From JBDRKN01 sp043813955 (GTDB lineage: Bacteria > Patescibacteriota > Patescibacteriia > Patescibacteriales > Patescibacteriaceae), in assembly GCA_043813955.1 (NCBI GenBank), contig JBDRKN010000017.1, positions 1 through 57,555 of the forward strand: a DNA stretch of 57,555 bases. The letters are read 5' to 3'. The translations under genes were made by a program, and so were the position numbers. Shown one piece after another: positions 23,726 to 31,972 of the stretch (positions within the stretch are counted from its first letter, which is position 1; each line of letters begins with the position of its first letter). The notes under the pieces are model-generated. The model saw only the letters and a list, made by a program, of their open reading frames with translations, did not search any database and was not told where the DNA came from.

Positions 23726-25150
23726 ATGCCAGATAATTTTTACATTACTACCACCCTAGCCTATGTTAACGCCAAGCCTCATATTGGCTTTGCCTTGGAA
23801 AATGTCAGGGCTGATGTTTTAGCGCGCTGGCATCGTTCTTTAGGCCAGGAAGTTTTTTTTAACACAGGCACTGACGAACATGGCGCAAAAGTTTATCTTA
23901 GGGCCAAGGAAGAAAATTTAGAGCCAATAGATTACTGCAACAGCATGGTTGAAAGCTTTAAAAATTTAAAAACAGCTTTAGATTTGAGTTATGATAATTT
24001 TATTAGAACCACTGATCCTGAACATGAAGCTGCAACAAAAGAATTTTGGAAAAGATGCGCTGACGCAGGAGACATTTACAAAAAAAATTATGAAATTAAA
24101 TACTGCGTAGGATGCGAACTAGAAAAGACTGAATCAGAATTAGTTAATGATAAATGTCCAGATCATCCTGATCAGGATTTGGAGATTATTAAGGAGGAAA
24201 ACTATTTTTTTAAATTTTCAAAGTATGAAAAAGCTCTTTTAGAGTTTTATAGAAAAAATTCTGATTTTGTAGCTCCTAATTTTAGATTTAATGAGATTAA
24301 AAAATTTATTGAATCAGGCTTGGAAGATTTTTCAATCTCTCGCCTTAAAAGCAAGATGCCATGGGGCATAGAAGTGCCTGGAGATAAAGAACAGGTAATG
24401 TATGTATGGTTTGACGCCCTTATTAACTACATTTCCTGCCTTAACTGGCCTAGCAAAGGGAATTTTGAAAAATTCTGGCCAGGAATGCAGATTTGCGGAA
24501 AAGATAATCTGCGCCAGCAGTCTGCTATGTGGCAGGCCATGCTAATGTCAGCTGGCTTGCCAAACTCTATACAGATTCTGATTAATGGATTTATTACTTC
24601 TAATGGACAGAAAATGAGCAAATCTTTAGGCAATGTAGTTGATCCAATAGAATTAGCAGAAAAATACAGCACAGACGCAGTCAGATATTATTTGCTGGCA
24701 GAAATGAATCCTTTTGAAGACAGTGATTATAGTGATGAAAAATTTATCACACGCTATCAGGCTGACTTAGCCAATGGCTTGGGCAATTTAGTCGCCAGGG
24801 TTTCTAATCTATTGGAGCAAAACAAAATTGAGCTTGATTTAAATCAGGATAATGCAGAATTACAGGTTAAGGTAGGCGAAAAATTAGATAAATTTTTATT
24901 TAATGAGGCAATAGCTGTATTATGGGATGTTTTAAGGGATGGAGATGAAAAAATGAGCCAGCAAAAGCCATGGGCAATGGATAATGCAGATGATATTAAA
25001 GCCTGTTTAGAGCCGATTGCGCAGAATATTCTTAATGTGGCTAAAATTTTAAAAATTTTCTTGCCACAGACAGCTGAAAAAATTATTCAGCAATTTACAC
25101 AGAAGCAGATTAGCAAAGGCGAACAATTATTTCCAAGGATTAATAATTAA
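23726..25150 (+). CDS. metG: Methionyl-tRNA synthetase
   Basis: Charges tRNA-Met. The class I signatures are present: HIGF (H19-F22, variant of HIGH) and KMSKS near 296-300. A zinc knuckle CVGCELEKTESELVNDKCPDH begins near residue 126. The anticodon-binding helix bundle follows. 474 residues, short because the C-terminal EMAP-like dimerisation domain is absent, as in many compact bacterial enzymes. Followed by two small genes and tatD, a common neighbour. Confidence 0.97.
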   Translation: MPDNFYITTTLAYVNAKPHIGFALENVRADVLARWHRSLGQEVFFNTGTDEHGAKVYLRAKEENLEPIDYCNSMVESFKNLKTALDLSYDNFIRTTDPEHEAATKEFWKRCADAGDIYKKNYEIKYCVGCELEKTESELVNDKCPDHPDQDLEIIKEENYFFKFSKYEKALLEFYRKNSDFVAPNFRFNEIKKFIESGLEDFSISRLKSKMPWGIEVPGDKEQVMYVWFDALINYISCLNWPSKGNFEKFWPGMQICGKDNLRQQSAMWQAMLMSAGLPNSIQILINGFITSNGQKMSKSLGNVVDPIELAEKYSTDAVRYYLLAEMNPFEDSDYSDEKFITRYQADLANGLGNLVARVSNLLEQNKIELDLNQDNAELQVKVGEKLDKFLFNEAIAVLWDVLRDGDEKMSQQKPWAMDNADDIKACLEPIAQNILNVAKILKIFLPQTAEKIIQQFTQKQISKGEQLFPRINN

Positions 25151-25160
25151 TATATAAAAT

Positions 25161-25418
25161 ATGAAAACTTTTTTTTGGCTAATTGTGATCATTGTTATAA
25201 TGGGCATAATTTTCCTATTTGCCAATTCTTTGCGGTGCTATAGCAAGCGCAGCGTATTGGTTTGCCCTGATATGTGCCTTAGCGATCAAGTTAAGTGCGA
25301 TTCCGAATTGGAGCCAGGCTGTGATGAGCTGTTTAATTGCAAGTCTCCAAAACTGGAAAATTATCCTGAATATTTTCAGAATATTTTAGATGATGCAAAA
25401 CAGAAATTAATTAAGTAA
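25161..25418 (+). CDS. Small anchored Cys-rich protein, hypothetical
   Basis: An 85-residue protein: one N-terminal membrane helix (about 3-21, FFWLIVIIVIMGIIFLFANSL) followed by a segment with six cysteines (RCYSKRSVLVCPDMCLSDQ, KCDSELEPGCDELFNC). The Cys-rich part would be outside the cell and may be disulfide-bonded. Not a named family. Tightly packed between metG and cvpA. Confidence 0.7.
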   Translation: MKTFFWLIVIIVIMGIIFLFANSLRCYSKRSVLVCPDMCLSDQVKCDSELEPGCDELFNCKSPKLENYPEYFQNILDDAKQKLIK

Positions 25419-25420
25419 TT

Positions 25421-25936
25421 ATGATTATTTTTGACTCTATTCTTTTGCTGATTCTGGCAGGATTTGTTTTTTATGGTTTGTTTTTCGGATTGATCAGAAC
25501 TGTTGGCTCTCTAGTCGGCGTGGTAGTTGGAGCTTGGGCAGCAAGCCATTGGTATTTGGATTTTTTTGAATGGACGCAGAATTTGTTTTTTGGACATGAA
25601 AATCTTGGCAAAGTAGTCAGCTTTATTGTTTTGTTTGTCATTATCAACCGTTTAGTCGGCTTTTTATTTGTTTTGCTCGACAAGTTTTTCCATTTAATAT
25701 CAATTATTCCTTTTTTAAAGACTATTAACCGTTTAGCAGGAGCTATCTTTGGCTTTATAGAGGGCGGTTTGGTGCTTGGCCTTCTGATTTATGTAGTTTC
25801 GCGCTACACTTTGCTAGAGCACTGGTTTGGACAGCTTTTGGCTGATTCCAAGCTAGCGCCTTTTTTAATAAAATTCACTGAAGTGCTTACGCCTCTTTTT
25901 CCAGAATTGCTCAAACAGTTAGAATCAATAATTTAA
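25421..25936 (+). CDS. cvpA: CvpA family membrane protein
   Basis: 171 residues with four to five hydrophobic helices; the start FDSILLLILAGFVFYGLFFGLIRTVGSLVGVVVGAWAASHWY matches the CvpA family (colicin V production), including the G-x2-R-x5-G block after helix 1. In other bacteria CvpA is an inner-membrane protein linked to envelope stress tolerance; its mechanism is unclear. Starts 2 bp after the previous stop; tatD follows after 3 bp. Confidence 0.85.
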   Translation: MIIFDSILLLILAGFVFYGLFFGLIRTVGSLVGVVVGAWAASHWYLDFFEWTQNLFFGHENLGKVVSFIVLFVIINRLVGFLFVLLDKFFHLISIIPFLKTINRLAGAIFGFIEGGLVLGLLIYVVSRYTLLEHWFGQLLADSKLAPFLIKFTEVLTPLFPELLKQLESII

Positions 25937-25939
25937 AAT

Positions 25940-26782
25940 ATGCTTATTGACACTCACGCCCATGTTAATTTTGTTAATGCCTACAAAGATGATGCTGAAG
26001 CAGTAATCAGGCGCGCTTTGCGCAATGATGTAAATATAATTCTTGTATCAACATGCCGAAAGACTTCAAAAAGAGCTTTAGAACTTGCTAATAAATATGA
26101 GTCAGGCGTTTATGTGGCAATTGGACTGCATCCTTTGAATCTGGAAGACCATGAAGAAAAGCTAAATGGATACACAGAGAATGTATTAGCTGAAGAATTT
26201 AATTTTGATGTCTATCAGCAATTATCCAAGTTTGATAAAGTTGTTGCTGTAGGAGAAATAGGTTTGGATTATTTTCAGCCTAATCCTGATCATGATTTTA
26301 ATGTTATAAAGAAAAAACAGCAAGAGTCTTTTAAAAAGCAGATTGAGTTTGCTGTGAAAACAGATTTGCCTGTAATTATTCACTGCCGCCAGGCCCATGA
26401 TGACATGCTTAAGATTTTAACTGAGCATAAGGGCAAGTTTAAAGATTCTTTGCCAAAAGACCAGCCATGGGGCGTAATGCACTGTTTTTCAGGAGATGAG
26501 AATTTAGCTTGGCAGTATTTTAACATAGGAATGATTATTTCTTTTACAGGCATTGTTACTTTTAGCCAGCAATGGGATGATTTAATACGCAAAATGCCTG
26601 ATGACAAGATTATGGTGGAAACTGACTGTCCCTTTATGGCGCCTGAGCCATATCGTGGAAAGCGGAATGAGCCTGTCTTGGTTAAATACGTAGCTCAGCG
26701 CATTGCTGAGATTAAAAATTACAGCTTAGGAAAAGTAGAAGAAATGACTACAGAAAATGCTAAAAAATTGTTTAAGATATAG
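25940..26782 (+). CDS. tatD: TatD family metal-dependent hydrolase / 3'-5' nuclease
   Basis: TIM-barrel nuclease involved in DNA repair and RNA clearance in other bacteria. Metal ligands are in place: DTHAHVNF (residues 3-10), GEIGLDYF (about 104-111), IIHCRQAHDD (about 143-152), MHCFSGD (about 180-186) and ETDCPFMAPEPYRGKRNEP (about 226-244). 280 residues. Last gene of the metG-cvpA-tatD string. Confidence 0.93.
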   Translation: MLIDTHAHVNFVNAYKDDAEAVIRRALRNDVNIILVSTCRKTSKRALELANKYESGVYVAIGLHPLNLEDHEEKLNGYTENVLAEEFNFDVYQQLSKFDKVVAVGEIGLDYFQPNPDHDFNVIKKKQQESFKKQIEFAVKTDLPVIIHCRQAHDDMLKILTEHKGKFKDSLPKDQPWGVMHCFSGDENLAWQYFNIGMIISFTGIVTFSQQWDDLIRKMPDDKIMVETDCPFMAPEPYRGKRNEPVLVKYVAQRIAEIKNYSLGKVEEMTTENAKKLFKI

Positions 26783-26787
26783 AAATT

Positions 26788-26796
26788 TGGTATAAT
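26788..26796 (+). promoter_or_regulatory. Extended -10 promoter of the pilin-like gene
   Basis: TGGTATAAT, perfect TATAAT at 26791-26796. The leader is about 14 nt and contains AAAGGA before the ATG at 26817. Confidence 0.6.
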
Positions 26797-26816
26797 AAGA
26801 TTATATAAAGGAAATT

Positions 26817-27764
26817 ATGCTGCGAGATAAATACATGAACTTTGGATTAAAGACAATTATATTATTATTATTTGTTTTTAGCTTTCTGTTTTTTGCGCAA
26901 ACTGCTGATGCCACAGCTCCAAATTGTTTGAATAATGATGCTCCATGGAATTCAGCTGGCAAAGGATTAATTATGGTGCCTCGATTTGAATGCCGTACTG
27001 ATGTTAATCAAAAAGATCATTTTTATAGTTATACTTTTATTAAAACAGGTTCTTTCCATTGTGATAATGGAGGACAATGCGTGAGAACGCCTGATTGCGG
27101 CAGGCAAAGGCCAGTTAATGGAAAAGAGTGGAAGTGTAAGCAGGGTCCAGAGGGTTTATGGTCTAATTGGGATTGCATTCCTTTTCATTGTTATGGAGAT
27201 AGCAGTATTAGATGCTGCAAACAAAAAGATATTGAAGAACCAATAATTGATGAAGAAATTGCTCTTGCTCCGCAAGAAAGAACAATAATTCAGGAAGATG
27301 TTACTCTTGTCCCGCAAGAAATCGTTAAAACAGCTAATGTCAGAGCTTATACCTTTACAGCAAATTCATGCTGTAGACAGATTGTGCGTACTTTAAAAAG
27401 AGATCCAACAACAGGAAATCTTGTTGATAAATATGGAAATATTACTGACCATTATACTTTAAATGATGTTGTGCAGTCAGCTATTAATGTTTATGAATGT
27501 ATTTTATGCATTGTAGGCGCTTTAATGCTGATTATGATAGTTTTTGGCGCAACTATGATGATTATCTCAGGCGGTTCAGCTGATAAAGTCGCTCTTGGCA
27601 AGAAGATTATTCTTGGAGCTGTAGTCGGAGGCATTATTGCATTAGGAACTTATTTGATTATTTACTGGACAGTGTCTGCTTTAGGCGCCAGTTTTATTTC
27701 TCCATATAGCGGAGGTGATAAAGGCGATTTGTCAATCCATGAGGGCAGTGAAATGATAAAATAA
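26817..27764 (+). CDS. Secreted Cys-rich protein with VirB2/TrbC-like C-terminal helices
   Basis: A 315-residue exported protein. A signal peptide (about residues 9-33) is followed by a domain with about 12 cysteines (36-190), containing an acidic linker with a doubled APQER/VPQE motif. The end has two membrane helices near 224-252 and 262-290 with the ISGGSADKVALGKKIILGAVVGG hinge, which is the typical look of CPR TrbC/VirB2 pilin-like proteins. It could be a surface filament or pore component. It is a single-gene unit; no VirB4/VirB6 lies in the window. The pilin likeness is by pattern, not proven. Confidence 0.75.
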   Translation: MLRDKYMNFGLKTIILLLFVFSFLFFAQTADATAPNCLNNDAPWNSAGKGLIMVPRFECRTDVNQKDHFYSYTFIKTGSFHCDNGGQCVRTPDCGRQRPVNGKEWKCKQGPEGLWSNWDCIPFHCYGDSSIRCCKQKDIEEPIIDEEIALAPQERTIIQEDVTLVPQEIVKTANVRAYTFTANSCCRQIVRTLKRDPTTGNLVDKYGNITDHYTLNDVVQSAINVYECILCIVGALMLIMIVFGATMMIISGGSADKVALGKKIILGAVVGGIIALGTYLIIYWTVSALGASFISPYSGGDKGDLSIHEGSEMIK

Positions 27765-27799
27765 TGATTTGACTAAGAAACTATAATCTATTATAGTTG

Positions 27800-27808
27800 T
27801 GGTATAAT
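27800..27808 (+). promoter_or_regulatory. Extended -10 promoter of lepA
   Basis: TGGTATAAT, with TATAAT at 27803-27808; the expected leader to ATG 27842 is about 27 nt. Confidence 0.6.
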
Positions 27809-27841
27809 AAAAGCGGGATTATGTCTCGTTTTTCTTAAATT

Positions 27842-29614
27842 ATGAAGATTAGAAATTTTTGTGTAATCGCGCATATAGACCACGGCAAGTCAACTTTGGC
27901 TGACCGCATGTTAGAGCTGACTAAGACAGTTGATATCCGCAAAATGAAAGATCAGATTTTGGATAAAATGGAATTAGAGCGTGAAAGGGGCATTACTATT
28001 AAATTGGCTCCAGTAACAATGGAATACAAAGGATATACTTTAAATCTAATAGACACGCCTGGCCATGTTGATTTTTCATACGAAGTTTCCCGCAGTTTGG
28101 CAGCAGTAGAAGGAGCTGTTTTGTTAGTGGATGCTGCGCAGGGAATTCAGGCCCAGACTTTAGCTAACTTGTACATGGCCATGGAGCAGGAACTGGTAAT
28201 TATTCCAGTAATTAACAAAATTGATCTTCCTGCAGCCCAGGTTGAGAAAACAAAGGCAGAGATAATAAAATTATTAGGATGTGATGAAAAAGAGATTATT
28301 TTAACCTCTGCCAAGACTGGCCAAGGCGTAGGAGATGTGCTTGATGCAATTATTGATTGTTTGCCAGAGCCGAATGGCAAAGATGGCGATCTAAGAGCTT
28401 TGATTTTTGATTCTAACTATGACGAGTACAAAGGAGTAGTCGCCTATGTCAGAGTAGTTGACGGCAAGCTGAAAAAAGGCGACAAGATTAAATTAATAAC
28501 CACTAATGCAAGCAGCGAAGTTTTAGATACTGGAATTTTTAAGCCAGATTATTATTCAACAGGATCTTTGATCACAGGGCAGATTGGTTATGTAGTTACT
28601 GGATTTAAGCAGGTGAGCGAATGCCGCGTTGGCGATACTATTACTTTGTACAAGTCTGAAGCAAAATCACTTCCTGGATATCATGAAGTAAAGCCAATGG
28701 TTTTTGCAGGGATTTTCCCTAAAGAAGGAAATGAATTTGAAGAATTGCGCAAAGCAATGGAAAAACTTAAGCTTAATGACGCAGCTTTATTCTATGAGCC
28801 AGAACAGTCTAATGCCCTTGGTTTTGGATTTAGATGCGGATTTTTAGGATTATTGCATTTGGAAATTTTCCAAGAGCGCTTAAAGAGGGAATATGGGTTA
28901 GACTTAATAGTTACTGTTCCAAGCGTGGCATATAATGTTTTTAAAAAAAATACAAATGAATCTTTAATAGTGCGAAGTCCGCAAAAGCTTCCTGATCCAG
29001 GAGAAATTGACTATATTGAAGAGCCATGGGTAAGCATGGATATTATTACGCCCAAGGACTATATTGGTTCTGTAATGAATTTAGTTCAGGAAAAGAGGGG
29101 AATTTACAAAAATACTGAATATTTGGATGATGATAGAGTCATTTTGCACTATGGCATACCAATGTATTCTGTACTTACAGATTTTTATGATAAAATAAAG
29201 AGTGTTTCCTCTGGCTATGCATCTATTAACTATGAATTCACAGGATACAAAAAAGCTGATGTTGTTAAAATGGATATCTTGGTGGCTGAAGAGCCTGTAG
29301 AATCTTTGTCTGTTATTATCTACAAAGATGAAGCTTTTCATCGCGGAAAAGAAATAGTAAAAATATTGAGAGAAATTCTTCCTCGCCAGATGTTTGTAGT
29401 TAAGCTGCAGGCAGCTATTGGCGGAAAGATTATTGCATCAGAGCGCCTTTCTGCCATGCGCAAGGATGTTACAGCCAAGCTTTATGGAGGAGATGTAACA
29501 CGCAAGAAAAAACTTTTGGAAAAACAGAAAAAAGGCAAAAAGAAAATGATGGCTGCTGGCAAGGGAAGCGTTGATATTCCAAGCGATGCATTTATAAGAT
29601 TATTAAAAAAATAA
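27842..29614 (+). CDS. lepA: Elongation factor 4 (LepA)
   Basis: Ribosome-bound GTPase that can back-translocate and aids initiation or 30S biogenesis. G1 AHIDHGKS (residues 10-17), G3 DTPGHVDF near 70-77, G4 NKIDLP near 125, and the LepA-specific C-terminal tail GGDVTRKKKLLEKQKKGKKKM near 557. 590 residues, normal length. Heads the string lepA-32 aa ORF-recJ-rnhA-tRNA-Val. Confidence 0.97.
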   Translation: MKIRNFCVIAHIDHGKSTLADRMLELTKTVDIRKMKDQILDKMELERERGITIKLAPVTMEYKGYTLNLIDTPGHVDFSYEVSRSLAAVEGAVLLVDAAQGIQAQTLANLYMAMEQELVIIPVINKIDLPAAQVEKTKAEIIKLLGCDEKEIILTSAKTGQGVGDVLDAIIDCLPEPNGKDGDLRALIFDSNYDEYKGVVAYVRVVDGKLKKGDKIKLITTNASSEVLDTGIFKPDYYSTGSLITGQIGYVVTGFKQVSECRVGDTITLYKSEAKSLPGYHEVKPMVFAGIFPKEGNEFEELRKAMEKLKLNDAALFYEPEQSNALGFGFRCGFLGLLHLEIFQERLKREYGLDLIVTVPSVAYNVFKKNTNESLIVRSPQKLPDPGEIDYIEEPWVSMDIITPKDYIGSVMNLVQEKRGIYKNTEYLDDDRVILHYGIPMYSVLTDFYDKIKSVSSGYASINYEFTGYKKADVVKMDILVAEEPVESLSVIIYKDEAFHRGKEIVKILREILPRQMFVVKLQAAIGGKIIASERLSAMRKDVTAKLYGGDVTRKKKLLEKQKKGKKKMMAAGKGSVDIPSDAFIRLLKK

Positions 29615-29615
29615 T

Positions 29616-29714
29616 ATGAAGCGAAAAAAATTAGTTAAGTTTCTTTGGTTGATCGTTAGCATTATTGTTATTTTTTCCATGGCATTATTAACCTTAGCTA
29701 TAGCTCTGTCATAA
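29616..29714 (+). CDS. 32-residue single-helix membrane peptide
   Basis: MKRKKLVKFLWLIVSIIVIF... : a basic start followed by one hydrophobic helix to the end. It begins 1 bp after lepA and ends 2 bp before recJ, the spacing of a genuine gene in this operon. I remember very similar short peptides in other CPR genomes but no function. Confidence 0.6.
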   Translation: MKRKKLVKFLWLIVSIIVIFSMALLTLAIALS

Positions 29715-29716
29715 TT

Positions 29717-31408
29717 ATGAACAAGCATTGGCAAATTTGCCCGCAAATTAGCCAAGGAGGGATTGATAAACACTTGGATTTTGATCCGGTTGTTTTGCAA
29801 TTGCTTCATAATCGAGGATTGCATGGCAAGGAAATAGATAATTTTTTTAATGATGATTTATTACATGATCCTTTTTTATTTAAAAACATGGAATCTGCCT
29901 GCAAATTAGTTATTAAGCATATTAAGCAGGGTGATAAAATTGCTATTGTAGGAGATTATGATGCTGACGGAGTTACAGCAGCCGTTGTTTTAAAAGAAGT
30001 ATTAGATATTTTGCATGCCAAGACTGAAATTTATATCCCAAGCCGTTTAAAAGACGGATATGGCCTTAACCAAAGGATTATTGACAAAGTAATAGAAGCT
30101 GATTGCAAGCTTTTAATCACAGTTGATAATGGTATTAGAAGCAAACAAGAGGTTAGTTATGCCAAGAGCAAGGGGTTATCAGTTATTGTTACTGACCATC
30201 ATGTTATGCCATCAGCAGATGATCTTCCTGACTGCCTGATCATTGATCCAATATCTGATAATTATCCGTTTAAGTATTTAGCTGGAGTTGGCGTGAGTTT
30301 TAAATTATCTGTTGCCTTGATTAGCTTGTCTAATATTGATAATCAAACTAAGGAAAAGATTATTAACAAAGTTTTGGATCTGGTTGCTATCGGGACTATT
30401 GCTGACTGCGTAAGCTTGCTGAATGAAAACCGCAATTTAGTTAAACTTGGCCTGCGTTTGATTAATATTAAGCCAAGGCTTGGCATTAAGGAGCTGGCGC
30501 GCGCAGCTAATGTTGATTTTCCTCTTAATGAATGGAATATTGGATGGCAAATAGTGCCGCGCCTTAATGTGGCTGGCCGTTTAGACCATGCCAATACTTC
30601 ATATAAATTATTGCTCACAGAGGATAGAGAGGAAGCTATAGCTCTTGCAAATCATTTAAATGAGCAAAATATTGTCAGGCAGAGCATAACTAAAAAAATT
30701 ACTGAATATTGTGAAAAATTGATTTATTCCAAAATGAAGGATGACAAGATTTTAGTGCTTTTGTCGCCTGATATTGAAAAACAGGGAGCAGAAAGCTGGG
30801 CTGAGGGCGTAATTGGATTAGTGGCTGGCCGTTTAGTTGAAAAATATGGAAAGCCTGCTTTAGTAATCTGTTCAAGCCAAGGCCAGTTAAAGGGTTCTGC
30901 AAGAAGTATTGATGAATTTAATATTGTTCAGGCCCTTGATGAGGTTAATGAGCATTTGGTTCGTTATGGAGGGCATAAGATGGCAGCTGGCTTTACTGTT
31001 AAGCCAGAAAAGTTAAAAGATTTTGTTTTAGCAATCAAGATGATAGCTGAACAAAAGATAGATAAAGAGTTAATACCTAAGATTATGATTGAAGCTGAAC
31101 TGACTTTAGAGCAGATCAATGCTAATTTGCTAGACCAGCTGGAAAAATTTGCCCCTTTTGGCCAGGAAAATCCAGAACCTATTTTTGTTAGTTATAATGT
31201 TAAAATAGATAACTGCATAGCCATGGGCCTGTCAAACCAGCATTTAAAAATGCATTTTGGCCAGTTAGAGGCAGTGGCTTTTAGTATAAAGCCAGAATGG
31301 TCAAAGTTAAAGATAGGTGATAATATTAATATAGCATATACATTGTCATGGAATGAATTTAATGGACGCAAGAAAATTCAATTAAAAATTATTGATCTGC
31401 AATTATGA
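29717..31408 (+). CDS. recJ: Single-stranded-DNA exonuclease RecJ
   Basis: 5'-3' ssDNA exonuclease used in recombination and mismatch or base repair. DHH-superfamily metal motifs: DYDADGVTAA near 81-90, TVDNGI near 135, VTDHHVMP near 157-164, LAGVGVSFKL near 188; DHHA1 motif RYGGHKMAAGF near 416-426. 563 residues, typical. The gene overlaps rnhA by 4 bp (ATGA). Confidence 0.95.
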   Translation: MNKHWQICPQISQGGIDKHLDFDPVVLQLLHNRGLHGKEIDNFFNDDLLHDPFLFKNMESACKLVIKHIKQGDKIAIVGDYDADGVTAAVVLKEVLDILHAKTEIYIPSRLKDGYGLNQRIIDKVIEADCKLLITVDNGIRSKQEVSYAKSKGLSVIVTDHHVMPSADDLPDCLIIDPISDNYPFKYLAGVGVSFKLSVALISLSNIDNQTKEKIINKVLDLVAIGTIADCVSLLNENRNLVKLGLRLINIKPRLGIKELARAANVDFPLNEWNIGWQIVPRLNVAGRLDHANTSYKLLLTEDREEAIALANHLNEQNIVRQSITKKITEYCEKLIYSKMKDDKILVLLSPDIEKQGAESWAEGVIGLVAGRLVEKYGKPALVICSSQGQLKGSARSIDEFNIVQALDEVNEHLVRYGGHKMAAGFTVKPEKLKDFVLAIKMIAEQKIDKELIPKIMIEAELTLEQINANLLDQLEKFAPFGQENPEPIFVSYNVKIDNCIAMGLSNQHLKMHFGQLEAVAFSIKPEWSKLKIGDNINIAYTLSWNEFNGRKKIQLKIIDLQL

Positions 31409-31812
31409 AAAAATTAATCATACATACTGACGGAGGAGCCAGAGGAAATCCTGGTCCTGCAGGCATAGGTGTTGTTATAGAAGACGAAAAAGGAAAGATT
31501 ATTAAGACAATTTCCAAATATCTTGGAAAGACTACTAATAACCAGGCTGAATATCAAGCTATTTTATATGGCATTAATGAGGCTGTTAAGCTGAAATCAA
31601 AAGAAGCTGATTTTTATTTAGATAGCGAATTGGCTGTTAAACAGCTAAACAGGCAATACAAGGTAAAGAGCAAGAATTTGCAGCCTTTGTTTGTTAAAAT
31701 ATATAATCAGACTTTGAAATTTAAAAAAGTGACTTTTAAACATGTAGGCCGTGAGAAAAATAGGGAGGCTGACAAGCTGGCCAATGATGCCATGGATCGC
31801 ATGGACAATTAG
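31405..31812 (+). CDS. rnhA: Ribonuclease HI
   Basis: Cuts RNA in RNA-DNA hybrids. HTDGGARGNPGPAGIG at the start, NNQAEYQAI and YLDSELAVKQL follow; catalytic residues Asp9, Glu49, Asp73 and Asp123 are all present. 135 residues, short form without the N-terminal hybrid-binding domain. The stop codon and the last three codons (M-D-N) lie within the 5' acceptor strand of tRNA-Val, so the CDS and the tRNA gene share 10 bases. Confidence 0.95.
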   Translation: MKKLIIHTDGGARGNPGPAGIGVVIEDEKGKIIKTISKYLGKTTNNQAEYQAILYGINEAVKLKSKEADFYLDSELAVKQLNRQYKVKSKNLQPLFVKIYNQTLKFKKVTFKHVGREKNREADKLANDAMDRMDN

Positions 31813-31876
31813 CTCAGCTGGTTAGAGCGCTGCGTTCACATCGCAGAGGTCAGTGGTTCGAGTCCACTATTGTCCA
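31803..31876 (+). tRNA. tRNA-Val (anticodon CAC)
   Basis: Cloverleaf: acceptor GGACAAT/ATTGTCC, anticodon stem CTGCG/CGCAG with loop TTCACAT (CAC), T-loop TTCGAGT, discriminator A at 31876, no encoded CCA. The first 10 nt overlap the 3' end of rnhA. Confidence 0.97.
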
Positions 31877-31909
31877 CAAAATGAACTTTTAAGATTTTTT
31901 TAATGCTAT

Positions 31910-31938
31910 TTGACATATAAATATGTTTTATGTATACT
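31910..31938 (+). promoter_or_regulatory. Promoter of the DUF4143 ATPase gene
   Basis: Perfect TTGACA (31910-31915), 17 bp, TATACT (31933-31938). Leader about 28 nt. Confidence 0.8.
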
Positions 31939-31972
31939 TAAAATATAATAAAAAATTAAAAAAGTTTTAAGT

